A stretch of DNA of 64,000 nucleotides, taken from the NCBI GenBank assembly GCA_027559495.1, contig JAMXSV010000004.1, positions 2,407,001-2,471,000 on the forward strand, in the 5' to 3' direction. This DNA comes from Aurifilum marmelostoma (taxonomy: Eukaryota > Ascomycota > Sordariomycetes > Diaporthales > Cryphonectriaceae). Below, one piece after another: positions 1 to 12,462 of this stretch. A program made the position numbers and the translations under genes. Each line of letters opens with the position of its first letter. Position 1 is the stretch's first letter. The notes under the pieces are model-generated. The model was not told the DNA's origin. It worked only from the letters and a program-made list of their open reading frames with translations, and searched no databases.

Positions 1-485
1 TTCGGTGCCCGAGCCTCGGGGCTCTGAATGTGAGTGCCCGGAACCATCAAGCGGCAGACTAGGGGGGAAACGACCTGCGACGCTCTGTCTCTGGTACACA
101 GTATATCTGACACTTGTTGAAGATACTGGATTGGTAAAGGTTGCCCGAATATTCGTCTGAAACCACTCTCTATACATGACCGTATCGTTGAGATCTCAGA
201 GATGCAAGTGAGCCAGGGTGGGTCGGTGTTGTGTTTCTTCGAGATTGAGAGGCCCACTTTTCCATTGTCCTCTCTCAGCCTTACTGTTGAGTTTACCACT
301 GTTAAGTGCAGACTGCAGATAGGTTATGTGCCAATCCGAAGACATCCTTGGAAGTCATTGTGGGATGTTTAGTTGGATGGCAGCCTTGGCTATTGCACAC
401 TCCCCATTGAGTATGCAATGATTGTCGTCGCGTCCAAGATTTCACACCAAGACTAGAGCAACAAACAGTGTCTGCAATGGCTGCT
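1..485. other. Left edge, no gene seen
   Basis: No open frame here shows recognisable protein features. The stretch lies downstream of the small minus-strand membrane-protein gene and probably holds its 3' untranslated region and intergenic DNA. Confidence 0.4.
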
Positions 486-953
486 TCAGGAAGCCCTCAG
501 ACTGGCATTGTCATTGTCGTCCTTGGTCCAACAGGTACAGGTCATGCTGTGTCGATAGCCCGGGATGGCAACCATGAAGCTCACAGCTGCAATGACATAG
601 GAGCCAATGGTGAACCCACCAGAGACATCATTGTGGAGGAATGACCACCATAGGGACAAGCCCAGACTTGCAGCAAGTCCCAGGAGGCCTATTGCTATGA
701 GGACATGGCAGAAGCGAAGTTTGATGGACCAGATTCGAGGAGGAGGAGGACGACTGCGTCTTCCCTTGGCTGTTGTCTGTGCAGATGGTGGTGCAGCATC
801 TGGTTGGTCCGTATCTTGTTCTTGTTCTTGTTCCCCTCGGAGCGGACCAACTCTGGGGCGCAGGCTCTCGACATCACCATCATCATCATCAAGGTCTATG
901 GCAGTCGAACCTCCTCTAGTCACCTTGCTCGTTTTCAATGATGACCTGGCCAT
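486..953 (-). CDS. Small two-helix membrane protein, unknown function
   Basis: Single-exon gene of 155 residues. The first ATG in the frame is at 953-951. The N-terminal ~75 residues are hydrophilic, with an acidic run (DLDDDDGD near residue 21), a Glu-Gln run and a proline/arginine-rich stretch. Two hydrophobic segments follow, roughly residues 81-106 (HVLIAIGLLGLAASLGLSLW) and 113-134 (GFTIGSYVIAAVSFMVAIPG), and the short tail has a CTC pair and acidic residues. The layout suggests a small integral membrane protein with a cytosolic N-terminus. I do not recognise a characterised family, although the helix-loop-helix with DVSGGFTIG between helices looks like a conserved filamentous-fungal protein. 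It is divergent from the ATPase gene that starts at 1739. Confidence 0.6.
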   Translation of the reverse strand: MARSSLKTSKVTRGGSTAIDLDDDDGDVESLRPRVGPLRGEQEQEQDTDQPDAAPPSAQTTAKGRRSRPPPPRIWSIKLRFCHVLIAIGLLGLAASLGLSLWWSFLHNDVSGGFTIGSYVIAAVSFMVAIPGYRHSMTCTCWTKDDNDNASLRAS

Positions 954-1738
954 CTGATGATTGGGTAAAGGAGGTGGAAAGGAACAAGTCAAAAGTGATG
1001 ATTAAAGATATACAAGATGAAATTTGTATGTGCTCAGTAGCGTCAGTGTTGTCCGTATGGCAGCAAGTACATAGTACAGGTACGACGGCTGGGCTAAAGA
1101 TAGAAGAAATAAAAATACAGAGGGACAAGAAGCTTAGCAATCAGCCAACTCTCAGAAGACTTTGGGCCTCCCGGTGGGCTCCCTGCTAGAGCCTGGGGGA
1201 AAAAACTCAGCCCCACCCTACTGCACCTAGTGGCTGAGTGTGTGTCACTTTAGGCTTATCGAGGCCGATAAGGAGATCTAACCACGATAAACTGCCAAAG
1301 GACCCTCTAAAAAAATCCAAATCCTGGAGGTGAGGGGCTTAGCCTGGGACTACCGCCTTTTTTTTTTCTCTTAACTTTTTTGGCCCTTCTTCTTCCTTCA
1401 GGGTGCTAGTGTCTAGTAGGCTGGTAGGTGCCCAATGCTGCTGACTGACTGACTGACTGCCTGACCGCCACCCCGCCCCAGTATCTACTAACAGAAATTT
1501 CCCCTATCTGTTCTCCTTGGTTCTCGGTGCCTTCACTCGACATTGCCCATCACCGCAAAAACCCTTCAACCTTTTTTTTCTCTTCTCTTTCCTTGTACCG
1601 GCCATCTTCTGGGCCAACCTCTCCACTCCTTTTGCTTTTTATGTTCTTGTTACTTTGTTCTTCTGTTGATATACCTGGCATTGTATAGTATTCACAACTT
1701 TGCACCCGAAAAAGAAAAGAACATACTGCAGCAAGACG
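954..1738. promoter_or_regulatory. Divergent intergenic/promoter region
   Basis: Intergenic DNA between the minus-strand membrane protein and the plus-strand ABC ATPase. It includes a TGAC/CTGA-type tetranucleotide run near 1440-1460 and a pyrimidine-rich leader at about 1555-1680 just upstream of the ATPase start, common before strongly expressed fungal genes. No open frame here has supporting features. Confidence 0.4.
1255..1290. promoter_or_regulatory. Cluster of GATA-factor core motifs
   Basis: CTTATC at 1255-1260 and GATAAG at 1267-1272 form an inverted pair separated by six bases, and a third GATAA lies at 1286-1290. Paired GATA cores are the usual recognition form for fungal GATA factors such as AreA/NIT2. 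Binding here is inference from motif alone. Confidence 0.3.
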
Positions 1739-4700
1739 ATGCCACACCCCGTCTCCCCTTCGGCGATGAATCCTCCCACGATCGTCGCCAAGGGTGATGC
1801 CCCGCCACCATCGCAGGCGGACGTCTCTGCCTTCCTCGATGCTACCTTCAACGCAAAGACCTCAAACGCCTCCATAGAAGCCGCCTATGGCCTCTGCGAG
1901 CTCCTTCAGAACAACCCCTCCGTCGGCTTCCGCGGCCTCGAACAGTACGGCATCCTCGCCGAGATCAAGAAGGCTGCCTCGGATAAGAAGTCTGGCCTGA
2001 GGAGAGAGAGCGCCCAGAACCTGCTGGGCGCCCTCTTTGAGCGTTTCCCCGCCAAGCAGCCCATCTCCGAAGTCGTCTTCCTCGTCAGGGATGGCGGCCT
2101 GGTCGGCACTGCCTTTGACGCCCTGGCAGACAAGGGCGCCGTGGTCCGCGACGCCGCCCAGTACGGCCTCGATGCCCTCTTCAACCACCTGAGCCCCGAG
2201 GCCCACGTCGTCGGCCTCCTCCCCGCGCTGCAGGCATACCTGTCCAAGAAGACCGGAAAGTGGCAGGGCACCGTCGGTGCGCTCACCATGATGCAGAAGA
2301 TGGCCGACAAGGCCAAGCTCGAGATCGGCACGAGCAAGGAGGAGGCCTACGACAAGGAGGTCCTGCGCGAGATCATGGGTGCCAAGCTGGCCGCCCTGAT
2401 CCCCCTCGTCGAGGATGGCATGCACGATCTCAAGTCCGAGGTCGAGAAGCAGGCTGTCAAGACCATGGACTCGCTTACTGCCCTGCTGCAGAACGACGAT
2501 GTCGCCCCCAGGATACCTCTGCTGCTCGAGTCCATGCAGAAGCCCTCGGCCCAGTCCGTGCAGAAGGCCATCCACGCCCTGTCCCAGACCACCTTCGTCG
2601 CCGTCGTCACCTCTCCTGTCCTCGCCCTCCTCACCCCGTTCCTCGAACGATCTCTCAACAACCCCGGGACCCCGCAAGAGGTCCTGCGCCAGACCGTCGT
2701 CATCACTGAGAACCTGACCAAGCTCGTCCATGACCCCATCGAGGCCCGTACCTTCCTGCCCAAGCTGCAGCCTGGTGTCAAGGGTGTCGTCGAGAGGGCA
2801 TCCCTCCCCGAGGTTCGTGAGCTGGCCACGCGGGCGCTGGCCGTCATGGACAAGGCCATGGCCACGGACAAGGAGGTGGTCGAGCGCATCAGCTCCGAGG
2901 ACGTCGCCAAGACCGTGGACGCCGAGATCAAGAACAACGGCGGGCTCGCTGGTGATCTGGACTCGTACAGGATGCTCCGGCCCTACATGTGCGAGATGGT
3001 TGCTGAGGACGTCAACCACCGCTTTGTCGACCGCATCGCTGCCAGGATCGCCCCCTACCTCCAGGGTCTCGTCAAGAACCCCGAGGCCAACCAGGCCGTC
3101 GCCGATGCTGTCCAGAAGTACTACGTGGACGAGGATCACCGCAAGTATGGCGAGCCCGAGAAGGATGACGATGGCGAGGTCGAGATTGTCAATGCCAACT
3201 TCTCCCTGGCCTATGGCGGCATGCTCCTGCTGTCGCACACCAACCTGCGCCTTCTGAAGGGTCACCGGTATGGCCTCTGTGGTCGCAACGGTGCTGGCAA
3301 GTCGACCCTGATGAAGAGCATTGCCGGTGGCAAGCTGGAGGGCTTCCCCTCGCAGGATGTCCTCCGCACGTGCTATGTTGAGCACAACCAGGGCGAGGAT
3401 GCCGACATCAGCATTCTCGAGTTTGTCGCCAAGGATCCCGAGATCGCCAAGAACGGCATCGAGCGCATCTCTGAGGTCCTGTCAGAGTTCGGCTTCACTG
3501 CTGGTCCCGAGGGCAGACAGGCCGAGCGCGTCGGCTCTCTGTCTGGTGGCTGGAAGATGAAGCTGGCCCTCGCCCGTGCCATGCTGCAGAAGGCCGACGT
3601 GCTGCTCCTGGACGAGCCGACTAACCACCTGGACGTCGCAAACATCGCCTGGCTGGAGAACTACCTCAAGACGCACCCAGACATCACCAGCCTGATCGTC
3701 TCCCACGACTCGGGCTTCCTCGACAACGTCACCACAGACATCTACCACTACGAGCCCGGCAAGAAGCTCGGCCACTTCAAGGGCAACCTGAACGCCTTTG
3801 TCCAGGTCCGCCCCGAGGCCAAGAGCTACTACACCCTCTCTGCCAGCAATGTGCAGTTCAAGTTCCCGCCCCCCGGCATCCTGTCTGGCGTCAAGTCCAA
3901 CACGCAGGCCGTCATCCGCATGTCCAACGTCAGCTTCTCGTACCCGGGCGCGCCCAAGCCCTCGCTGTCCGACGTCTCGTGCAAGCTGACCATGTCGTCC
4001 CGCGTGGCCATCATCGGCCCCAACGGTGCCGGCAAGTCCACCCTCATCAAGCTGCTCACCGGCGAGACCATCCCGAGCACCGGCAAGGTCGAGAAGCACC
4101 CCAACCTCCGCATCGGCTACATCAAGCAGCACGCCCTCGAGCACGTGGAGATGCACCTGGAGAAGACCCCCAACCAGTACCTGCAGTGGCGCTACCAGAA
4201 CGGTGACGACCGCGAGGTCCACCTGAAGCAGACCCGCGTCATGTCCGACCAGGACCGCGCGCAGATGGAGAAGACCATCGACATCAACGACGGCAAGGGC
4301 GCCCGCCAGATCGAGACGCTGGTCGGCCGGCAGAAGTACAAGAAGTCCTTCCAATACGAAATGTAAGTTGTTCATATTTCCAGACTGCCTCTTAAGCACA
4401 CACATACACACACACACAATGTCGATCCACGCTTACTAACCAAACTACGTTCATGTACAGTCAATGGAAGGGCTGGCTCCCAAAGCACAACAGCATGATG
4501 TCCCGTGAGACACTCATCGAGCTGGGTTTCGACAAGCTCGTCCAGGAGTTTGACGATCACGAGTCTTCGCGTGAGGGTCTCGGATACCGTGACCTGCAGC
4601 CCGCGGTGATCTCGGAGCACTTCAAGGACCTCGGCCTGGACCCGGACATTGCCAACCACAACGAGATTGGCTCGCTGTCTGGCGGCCAAAAGGTCAAGGT

Positions 4701-5271
4701 CGTCCTGGCCGGTGCCATGTGGAACAACCCCCATTTGCTGGTCCTCGACGAGCCGACCAACTTCTTGGATCGCGACTCCCTCGGCGGCCTCGCCGTGGCC
4801 ATCCGCGACTTCAAGGGCGGCGTGGTCATGATCTCCCACAACGAGGAGTTCGTCGGCGCCCTGGCCTCTGAGCAGTGGCTCGTCCGCGACGGCCGTGTGG
4901 CCCACAAGGCGTCCTCGGCCATCGCCCTCGACCGCTTCGAGGACTCGCGCCCCGGGTCCGCCATCCCGTCCGGCGTCAACACCCCCGCCGGCTTTGCCTC
5001 GACCGTGGCGTCTACCGTGGCCTCTGCCGTGTCCAGCGCCGTCAACTCGGGCGTCGAGGACAACGCCGACGACACGCCGCTCAAGTTCCGCGCCAAGAAG
5101 AAGAGAAAGAAGACCAAGAAGGAGCTCAAGGAGCAGGAGGTGCGCAGGCGCCTCCGGCACATCGAGTGGCTCAACAGCCCCAAGGGCACTGCCCACCCGC
5201 CCGACACGGACGAGGAGGACGAGGGCAGGGGCCGCAAGGAGAAGTACCCCTGCTGCACCGCCAATGCTTGA
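1739..5271 (+). CDS. Elf1/New1-type eEF3-like ABC ATPase
   Basis: Two exons, 1739-4362 and 4461-5271, encode 1144 residues; the intron has a GTAAGT donor, an ACTAAC branch-like site and TACAG acceptor. N-terminal HEAT-like helices span about residues 1-340. The first ABC module has Walker A GRNGAGKST (~515), signature SLSGGWKMK (~600) and Walker B LLLDEPTNHLD (~622). The second has IGPNGAGKST (~760), SLSGGQKVK (~946) and LVLDEPTNFLD (~967). The intron interrupts the chromodomain-like insertion (YEIQWKGW). The family comprises ribosome-associated translation ATPases: eEF3 and its paralogue New1/Elf1, the latter linked to mRNA export and termination. I favour Elf1/New1 over canonical eEF3 because of the DKLVQEFDDHESSREGLGYR stretch and a C-terminal RRRLRHIEWLNSPKGT followed by an acidic end; eEF3 has a shorter Lys-rich tail. 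Family certain, subfamily likely. Confidence 0.9.
4363..4460 (+). other. Intron with CA microsatellite
   Basis: Single 98-nt intron of the ABC ATPase gene. It carries a CA-rich run at about 4397-4418 and a branch-like ACTAAC near 4435-4440. Splicing joins the frame as Tyr-Glu-Ile-Gln-Trp-Lys. Confidence 0.85.
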
Positions 5272-5767
5272 TCTCTCCACCGGGGGATAATGTGGCATGA
5301 TGAGGGAAACGAGATGAGGAAATTACAACAAGATCATGACTTCTACTCTTACTACTACACTACTATTATTATAGATCGATGGGGAGGGGGGATTGTTGAA
5401 AAGAAAAAGCATTGGGTCTCTCTTACAGTATAGACACATCCACATACAGACATGGGATGCTGGCGTTTTATTTAGACTGGATTGTATGTATGGCTCAGTT
5501 TCCGAGTCTAGATTGGACATGAATGCACAGCTTCATTGCTCTTTTCTCTCTCATCTAGACAAACTTTTGTGTGTTTTTTTGATCAAGGTGCCTCAACCCT
5601 GGCTGCCGTCAAAGTAATCTTGAAAGTTTCTTTCTGCAAGGTAATACCGCAGAGTATTCATTCCACAACGCCTGTGCTATGCCTACAATGCCAGGTTTCC
5701 AATTACGAAGAGCATACCTCGCACATGCCCTCTCCTCTACCACGACCTGCCCGCTTCAGACCTCCCC
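5272..5767. other. Convergent 3' region, no gene seen
   Basis: Lies between the stop of the ABC ATPase gene and the stop of the minus-strand UstYa-like gene. It is locally AT-rich (5330-5400) and fits paired 3' untranslated regions. No supported gene. Confidence 0.5.
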
Positions 5768-6781
5768 TCACGCAATACCGTGCTTGTCCCCCGCGCGGTT
5801 CTCCACCGCCCAGCCGACCAGCGCGTCCCAGTCGCGGCACTGATGCGTCGAGTTGGCCCCCGAGAAGCCCGTCCTGCGCCCGTCGTCGCCGTGGGCCTCG
5901 GCGTAGTCGAGGGTCGTGTCGCCCGCGCACATGATGGACTGCCGGAGGTAGTCGATGCAGTGGTACTCGTGGCCCGCGCCGGCGAAGCGGGACTTGGAGT
6001 GGTCCTCGTACTTCTTGATCACGTCGCGGAGGACGCCCTGTTTTGTGGTGGGGTGTGTAAGCGGGGCGTGCGTGGTGGGGTTGCAGACGAAGAAGAGACC
6101 CGGGATGGAAAAGAACACAAAGGAGGCTCGTCACTTACAAGACAGTGTAGCTGGTGAAGCGCAGAGACGGAGTAGATCTCTGCGTCTTCGGGATCGTCCT
6201 CGATGGTCTTGCTCGCTGGCATGTCGTACTGTCTTGGGTGCGGCACACGCACGAAACCCGAGCCGACTATGTTCATTCCGTCCACAGTCAGGTCAAATAT
6301 ACGAGCAAAAGGGAGTTAAAACGGGACGGGATCCCAAGCTCACCCGGCATGAGAGCATCCCACAGCTTATCGCCATCGACGCTCGTATCCTCATACGCCG
6401 TGGGGAAGTCAAACCTGACCTCCTTCATCGGAACTAGCCCAACATCAACCGTCAGCCTCTTTTGATGACTTCCCAGCTCCAATCCCCCTGCTACAGAGCA
6501 CACGTACTCTCCCCGACAAAAGCCTGCGCCGGCAACAGTCCGTTCGCCAGCCTCTCCGTCCCGGACGGGCCGCCCATGTTCATCTGCGGGTGCTTCCGCC
6601 CCGCACAGAACCCCATCACGAGTGCGAGGAGGACCAGGAGGACCAGGTACAGCACGTTCCTCGCGCCCTCGTACAGAGAGCTGCACCTTCGCCTCCTGTC
6701 GCCGCATTCCTGTGCGTCCAGCGCCGCGGGGTCGTCGTCCTCTGCTGCGAACAGCGGGACTCGTGCGTAGTCGTTTCCCAT
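5768..6781 (-). CDS. UstYa-family (DUF3328) membrane protein
   Basis: Four exons on the minus strand: 6781-6508, 6433-6344, 6266-6139 and 6037-5768, joining to 253 residues (exon ends may be off by a base or two). A cytosolic N-terminus is followed by one transmembrane helix at residues ~43-60 (VLYLVLLVLLALVMGFC). The luminal part carries two HxxHC motifs, HQLHC (~159-163) and HEYHC (~187-191), then IDYLRQSIMCAGD. These motifs define the UstYa family, whose members catalyse oxidation or cyclisation of fungal ribosomal peptides (ustiloxin, cyclochlorotine) and some other metabolites. No tyrosinase, peptidase or methyltransferase partner lies nearby, so this may be an orphan. A same-strand proline-rich ORF lies about 1.4 kb upstream of its start. 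Family assignment is strong; substrate unknown. Confidence 0.85.
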
Positions 6782-8220
6782 GGGTGGGGTTTTGTAGCCC
6801 GGGCCAGCGGTTATGAAAGGGAATGTACAAGAAAGTATATGCCGGATGGAGACAGTGAGGTAGACTGCCGGAGAAAAGGAGGCGTGAGTGAGTGAGTGAG
6901 TGAGAGAGAAAGTGTGCGTGCGCGCAGAAGAGGAGGGGAAGACGAAAGAAGAAAAAGGAAGGACCAAAATCCAAAAGCTTCAAAGAGAGTGAGGGAGGGG
7001 CCTTGATGAGACCGATAAGGTGAGGTACACAAAAATACACACGACGGTCAACGGAATATGGCCATGTAGTCTGACCACGGGTGGGCAGAGAGGCAGGCCG
7101 CGGTGCAGGGTCGGGCGGCCCAGGGGCGCGGCGCACCGTACAGTACGACAAAAATATCCGGGTCCTTGACTCCGCTTGCTGCTTTTGGGATGGGGGGTGA
7201 TATAGCCGCGACAGGCCCCTGTCCTGCCTTACTAAGTTGGTAATTTCAGGGTATCGGGTACCTAATTACATGTCCATATTGGTGCATGGGATGCTACGTT
7301 GAATCACCCACCCATGCAGCCCTGACACTGGGACTAATAGACGACGACGACGACGACAATAATGATCTAATTCCATGGCAATATTCTCTAGGATGGCCAG
7401 AGGGGAAAATGAATGTAATTGAGGCTTTTGTTCTCGTGTGAGTGTGTCTAAGTCATGCTATTCTATCTTGCCTTTTGAAACCATGCTCTCCCAAGCGTGT
7501 GCAATGCCGTCTATGTATGAAAATTTTATGGCGTGAGCCATGATCTAAAATTGATGCATCAAAGAACAAAGGGGATAAAATGAGTGTTAAGTCCTGGTTT
7601 GCCAAACACCTCCAAATGCGATCTCGAGATGACTTGTTTCGTGTTACGCCCATGATCGCGTCTAGGGGCCAAAAATAGAAGACTGCTGTGATATAGTCGA
7701 TGTGCTCAATAATGGTCTTGGGGAGGAAAAAAGAGATAGAGAGGAGGAATGAAATAATGACAACAGCCTCAGATAGCATAGAAGGGAAGACACAAGGGCA
7801 GTAGAGAATTGCAGACGTCTCAGTGATGTGCTTCGGTCGTACCAGATACGTCAGCCCTCAGTGTGACAGTCGTTGGCAGCGTATGAGCAGGCTTCCGTTG
7901 GCTCAAAGGTCTCCATCCGGTACAGCTAGGATGATATCCTCCGCGGATTATATCTCCTCACCCCTTTTCTCCTCTTCTGATCCCAAAATCGGTAATGTTG
8001 TCATTATATGAGGTTGCCATGGGCAGAACGTAGCCAATCGAGGTTAGAGAAAAAAATCGAAAAGGAAAGGAAACACCAAGTGATGTATCAAATTCGGTTG
8101 AACAGCCCCGAAAATATCGCCCCCCAATGGCTGGTCAGCGCAAGACATCGCCAAGGTGCATGAAATGACAGCCACTTGAAGGCCCGCCAGACTATGCTGC
8201 ATCAGATGGAATACTCCAAG
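6782..8220. other. Intergenic region upstream of UstYa-like gene
   Basis: Contains a GTGA tetranucleotide repeat (about 6883-6904) in the presumed leader of the UstYa-like gene and a short CGA repeat (about 7341-7357). A 108-codon minus-strand frame at 7453-7779 begins with a hydrophobic stretch but has no recognisable domain and is not called. Confidence 0.4.
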
Positions 8221-8694
8221 CTAGGGCGTGTGGGGTGGAGTTGGCGTGCCCGGAGGGGGATTCGGCCGGATAGGTCCAGGGCGAGGGCGAGGGCGCGGAG
8301 AAGGGGGCGGCTGCGGCGTAGGGCAGGTAGTAGGCTGCAGAGGACCGAGGCCAGACATGAACTCCTCCCCGCCCAGCTTGGCCAGTCCTCTGTGGACTGG
8401 TCTTCGAGGGGTAGGCGGGGGCGTGGGCACGCCTGGTGGCGGCCCAGGTTGAACTGGTCCAGGACGGGGACGGGGACGAGGCGAGGGCGGCGGTTGGGGC
8501 CTTGGAATGGTGATGATAGCCGGCTGGCCCTTGATGAGGACGTATACAGTAGATATTCCTGACAGAGGAGGTCTGTCACTGTCCACTATGCCTCTGTGGA
8601 GTCCTCCAGTGCATTTCTCCCGCTCGAGATGTTCGTTGTTGATGGCACGTGGCCCGCCAGCACCACCGAGAACTGAATATATATGCATTCCCAT
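8221..8694 (-). CDS. Proline-rich repeat ORF, possibly 3' exon of a secreted protein
   Basis: Open frame of 157 codons from the ATG at 8694. The last two thirds are proline/arginine-rich. Two 30-residue repeats, residues 67-96 and 128-157, each run from QPPPSPRPRPRPGP to a PTPPxTP end and differ at five positions; a spacer with GLAKLGGEEFMSGLGPLQ separates them. The frame ends exactly after the second repeat. Upstream on the same strand, from about 9030, lies a short frame starting MSRNIRHQFSSWGIAITLL with a signal-peptide-like hydrophobic core and a possible donor (GTATAAG); acceptors near 8694-8735 would join it in phase. That splice is speculative. I do not recognise a family. Low-complexity coding is plausible, but a chance open frame in a GC-rich repeat cannot be excluded. 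Confidence 0.35.
   Translation of the reverse strand: MGMHIYSVLGGAGGPRAINNEHLEREKCTGGLHRGIVDSDRPPLSGISTVYVLIKGQPAIITIPRPQPPPSPRPRPRPGPVQPGPPPGVPTPPPTPRRPVHRGLAKLGGEEFMSGLGPLQPTTCPTPQPPPSPRPRPRPGPIRPNPPPGTPTPPHTP
8224..8496 (-). repeat. Imperfect ~90-bp direct duplication, proline-rich coding
   Basis: Segments 8224-8313 and 8407-8496 encode near-identical 30-residue proline-rich units in the same frame on the minus strand, spaced 183 bp apart. The five residue differences suggest an old internal duplication, not an assembly artefact. Confidence 0.7.
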
Positions 8695-11600
8695 CTTTAA
8701 ATTTCGAATCGTTTGCGAGGTTGCAGCGTTGGTCTGAGGTCTGTCGTCACAGAAGCTTGCCGTCAGTGCGCCTGGTGGTGAGGTACGTGATCGAAGAGGA
8801 TATGGGATATGTTGTCTCGCGGGAGCTTGTATATTGGAGGATACACAAAAGTTTCAGGAGTGTGTGTGTGTGTGTGAGACAATACCAATGATCTTGGCGA
8901 TTCCCATTTCGAAGGTGGAGGGAAATCATCACATCTTATACAGATATTGAGGACATGTTGGTGACCAGAAGAGTGAGTAGTGTTATAGCAATGCCCCATG
9001 ATGAAAACTGATGCCTGATGTTCCGCGACATCTTCCACAACTTGAAGAGAGGATGACCCATGGTGACACAAAGGATGTCAGTAAACGCAGCAGCATACAG
9101 GGTCCAGTCTACATCTACCGTCTTGACAGGCTGACGAATAAGGGTCATTCCTCGCCTCTCGCCTTCTGGGCTCAGCTTCGCTTTGGGCTGTTGGTAGAGA
9201 TAGGACAAAGAGGATAGGTAGCCGTCCTGAAGGATTGGCCTTGGGCTGCTGTGTGGGAATAGGACATATTGAGAACCAGCATAGCAGTATGTGTCCTGGC
9301 TGCGGTGTAGCTAACCCAAATTCGCACGCTCTCTATCTCGAGAGAGCCTCGCAGGATGAGACCGCCTGATGCAATCCACTCTGGCGGGGGCTAAATCGAG
9401 AGACTGGTTGCCAACAAGGCCGATGACATTTCTCGAAGGCGAAAAGAAGTCGTTGGACATTCTTGCAGTGTCAGGCTGGAGGCAAAGAAACACTACGGGT
9501 CGGAAGTCGTGCATCTAGGCATGCCATGAACAAGTTCTCGATTGTGCATCAGCCTCGGTTTGTCAAGGTGGCTTTGGGCCCTGCTTGATGTATGCAATGC
9601 TCACCGGTACCAAATCCGGAGCGGCGGCTTCCTCGGGGAGGCTTAGGAGGGCGCAACACTTCTTATCAAGGTTGCCTAGGGTCACCTCAGCGACCTGTCG
9701 TTCCGGCTTGTGGGGACCCACGTGCTGTGCCATGAAGGAGGGGAGGGAAGCTTCCAACTGCCGCAAACCACATGCATTGTCAGGTTCGGAATAGCACCCG
9801 TCCTTCGCTTAGGACTTGCCTTTCTCTTGGGTATGAGCAGTCAGTCACCCTGGAAAGAGCCGCAAGATATTGTCGGCTGTCAGCGTAGTCCGGCGTGCGG
9901 CCCAGCTGAGGACCTCTGTGCAGTGTGGCTCGTTTTGCTGCAGGGCGTGCAACGGAGCTCCGGGGAAATTTTGATACATCTGGATGTAGATATGGGCTCC
10001 AATTGTTTCAATTGGCGTCTCTCGCGAATCAGACCCATGTGCGAATGTCTGCTGAGCGGCGCGGTCCCGCAACTCGTGCCTGTCTCGCTATGGGAAAGAA
10101 GGATACGGTTCAGGCGATCTCCTCACGTTGATGGAAACAAGATCATTGTTGGTGGGACAAGTGGGCGTGATGCGCCCATGTGTCGTCGCCTACATACTGT
10201 TCGTGCACCACGTTGCGGCACCGCGGTCTCAGACATCGCCAAAGTTGGAGCAATAGACCCATCGAGACGTGTAGGCCTTCACCAGTGCCGTAGGGCTGAA
10301 ATGGAGGCAGCCGAGTGGCTGGAGCGTAGCGGGATCTCACCCATGCAAAGAATTTGGACGTGGGGGCCGCTACCAGGTCAGGTAAGCGACCTTGTATAGC
10401 AGAGACGTCAGTTGGATGGCGGATGTGCTAGAGGGATTCGAGTCCTAGTTCCATAGCTGCATTCTGACAGGTCCGACCAAGCGCATTGTCCGGTTGCTCG
10501 GTACCTTTATGATCCCTAGGACACAAGGATTCGTGGTGTGCATGCGTTTATTTGCCGGGCCCAAGGGTGGTGTGCTGTTATCAACGTACCCCTTTTCAAT
10601 CTCAAAATATATCATACCCTTATCCTGTAAGCTGTCATCTTTGTGGCGGCCTCCATTCGACTTCTTAGCAGAGTCGGTAGAGACTGTCCAACAGCTCAAG
10701 GTGAGCGCACCCGAGCCTTGCCCGTGTCAGTCTTCCGAGAGACAAGCCAAATCTTCTGCTTCACGTGTGTGTAGGTCCGACCATCAAAATAGCTGAAGAC
10801 CCTGTCGGCGTTCGAGCTGCGTTTTGTCAGGGACAGAGATATCGCCGTACCGTGTGTCAGTTTTCCACGATGGACCATGACCTCGGCTCGATCACTTCCT
10901 TGGGGAGCATCCTCGGGAAGTAAACTCTGACGTTGGCATGGCTGTAGATGATTGTTATCAGCTTCGTTTGTGCAACCATTCCAGGGATTGGACACATAGT
11001 ATGCGCGAATTACTCAGACCTAGGGGTACGCAGGCACCCAGTGAGTAGCACAACAGCAACGGTTTCTTCCGAGCGGTTCGGGCAGGCAGAAGTCGCCGGC
11101 GTGAGCTGATATTCCTCCGAGGGGCTCCTCCGAGCATGATGACATCGCATAGCCTTTTCGAGAGTCAGCAGCTCACTACTTCTCTTAAACAGCGTGGGCA
11201 GGAGTCGCTCTTTGACGTCTGCCTACAGGACGTGTATCGAGAATATGGCTGATAACCTAGGTCGGAACCTCTATCGACGAGCTGAAGGTTCAAGGCTTTC
11301 GTAGCTTCCGATTCCGTTTCGCACTTCACGGTCAGGAGGATCACAGCTTCGGACGGAGACGAGAGAAGCTCGCACTTGCCTTCGGCCACATTGAAAGCGC
11401 GAGGCGGTCTGCGCGTCTGTTGTCGCAAGTGCCAAAGGATCTGAATATCGGTGCCACAACCAATGGCCCTCGTAGGACGCCGTTGTTTGAGGCTCCACTG
11501 GTGCAGGCGGGCATCTGACAACTCTAGAAGCGAGAAAGAGTCTCGTGATCAAAATTTCAAAGTGGTTTTTTGGGTGGTTTTTTTTTTTAGGACGGAAGGC

Positions 11601-12462
11601 CATGGCGTTGTTGTGACCGCCCAGCAGCCAACAATCGATGTCTTTGCTGATTGAGAAATGAGTGATTCGATACACTCGGCTGGGGATATTCATCACTGGT
11701 ACAGAAACAGGAAGTCAACATGGCGTACTTTGACTGTCTGGCCCCTGTCACTCTGATGCGGCCGTATAACTCGCCATGGTTCAGGCAATGGGTCTTCGAA
11801 CAGCCACTTCCCACGTCAGATCGAGGGAAAGGCAGCCTCATATGGTATCATGGCATGTTCAGCCGCTCTATAGGTGCCTAGTATCATTATGTGGAGTCAA
11901 TACGGTCGATGGCGAAAAAGAACAAGTCTGCTAATTCGAACTGCGCGGGGTGCCATTCCACACCACGGCTCACCAGGACAAAATGAGGAATGCGAGTTGG
12001 ATGCGCTGTTTGAAACACTGTTCCATTCCTTGCTGCTAACTCTCCGATGCTACCAATTGCTTCTAGACTCGCCGTGAACTAGTATCACGAGGATCCGGTC
12101 GTTGCTCGGTGCCGGGTCCTATGCGGTCCGCACTCATCAGCTCAACCAGCTCCTCGCCAGGTAGGTCAAGGTAGTGGTCAGCCGGGTGAACCCACCTTTC
12201 ACACTTGAGTACCAGAGACTCTAGTCCCGAACCTGCGTCTGTGGCCTTCCTTTCACAGAGCTGGGATGCAGCCGTGCTTCGAAGGGTCCTCACAGATCAG
12301 CCGCGGCCGAGACGTCCTGGGTCAACGCAGTTCCATCGCCGCAACCTCTTCGCGCTGCTTGCAAGTTTTTTTTTTCTGTGAAAAGCAGGGATGGCAAATG
12401 GGATTTTGCTCTCTGTGTCAGCCTTACTAAATCATCTCTACACATCGGTAGCTTGAGCCTCG
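8695..12462. other. ~3.8 kb with no supported gene
   Basis: Many open frames of 60-230 codons occur on both strands, for example 9710-10399 (+) and 11271-11696 (-), but none shows a recognisable domain, signal peptide or coherent splice structure. The only hint is the signal-peptide-like short frame near 8940-9030 (-) mentioned for the proline-rich ORF. A GT microsatellite sits at about 8862-8877. It may hold noncoding transcripts, lineage-specific genes or decayed sequence. Confidence 0.4.
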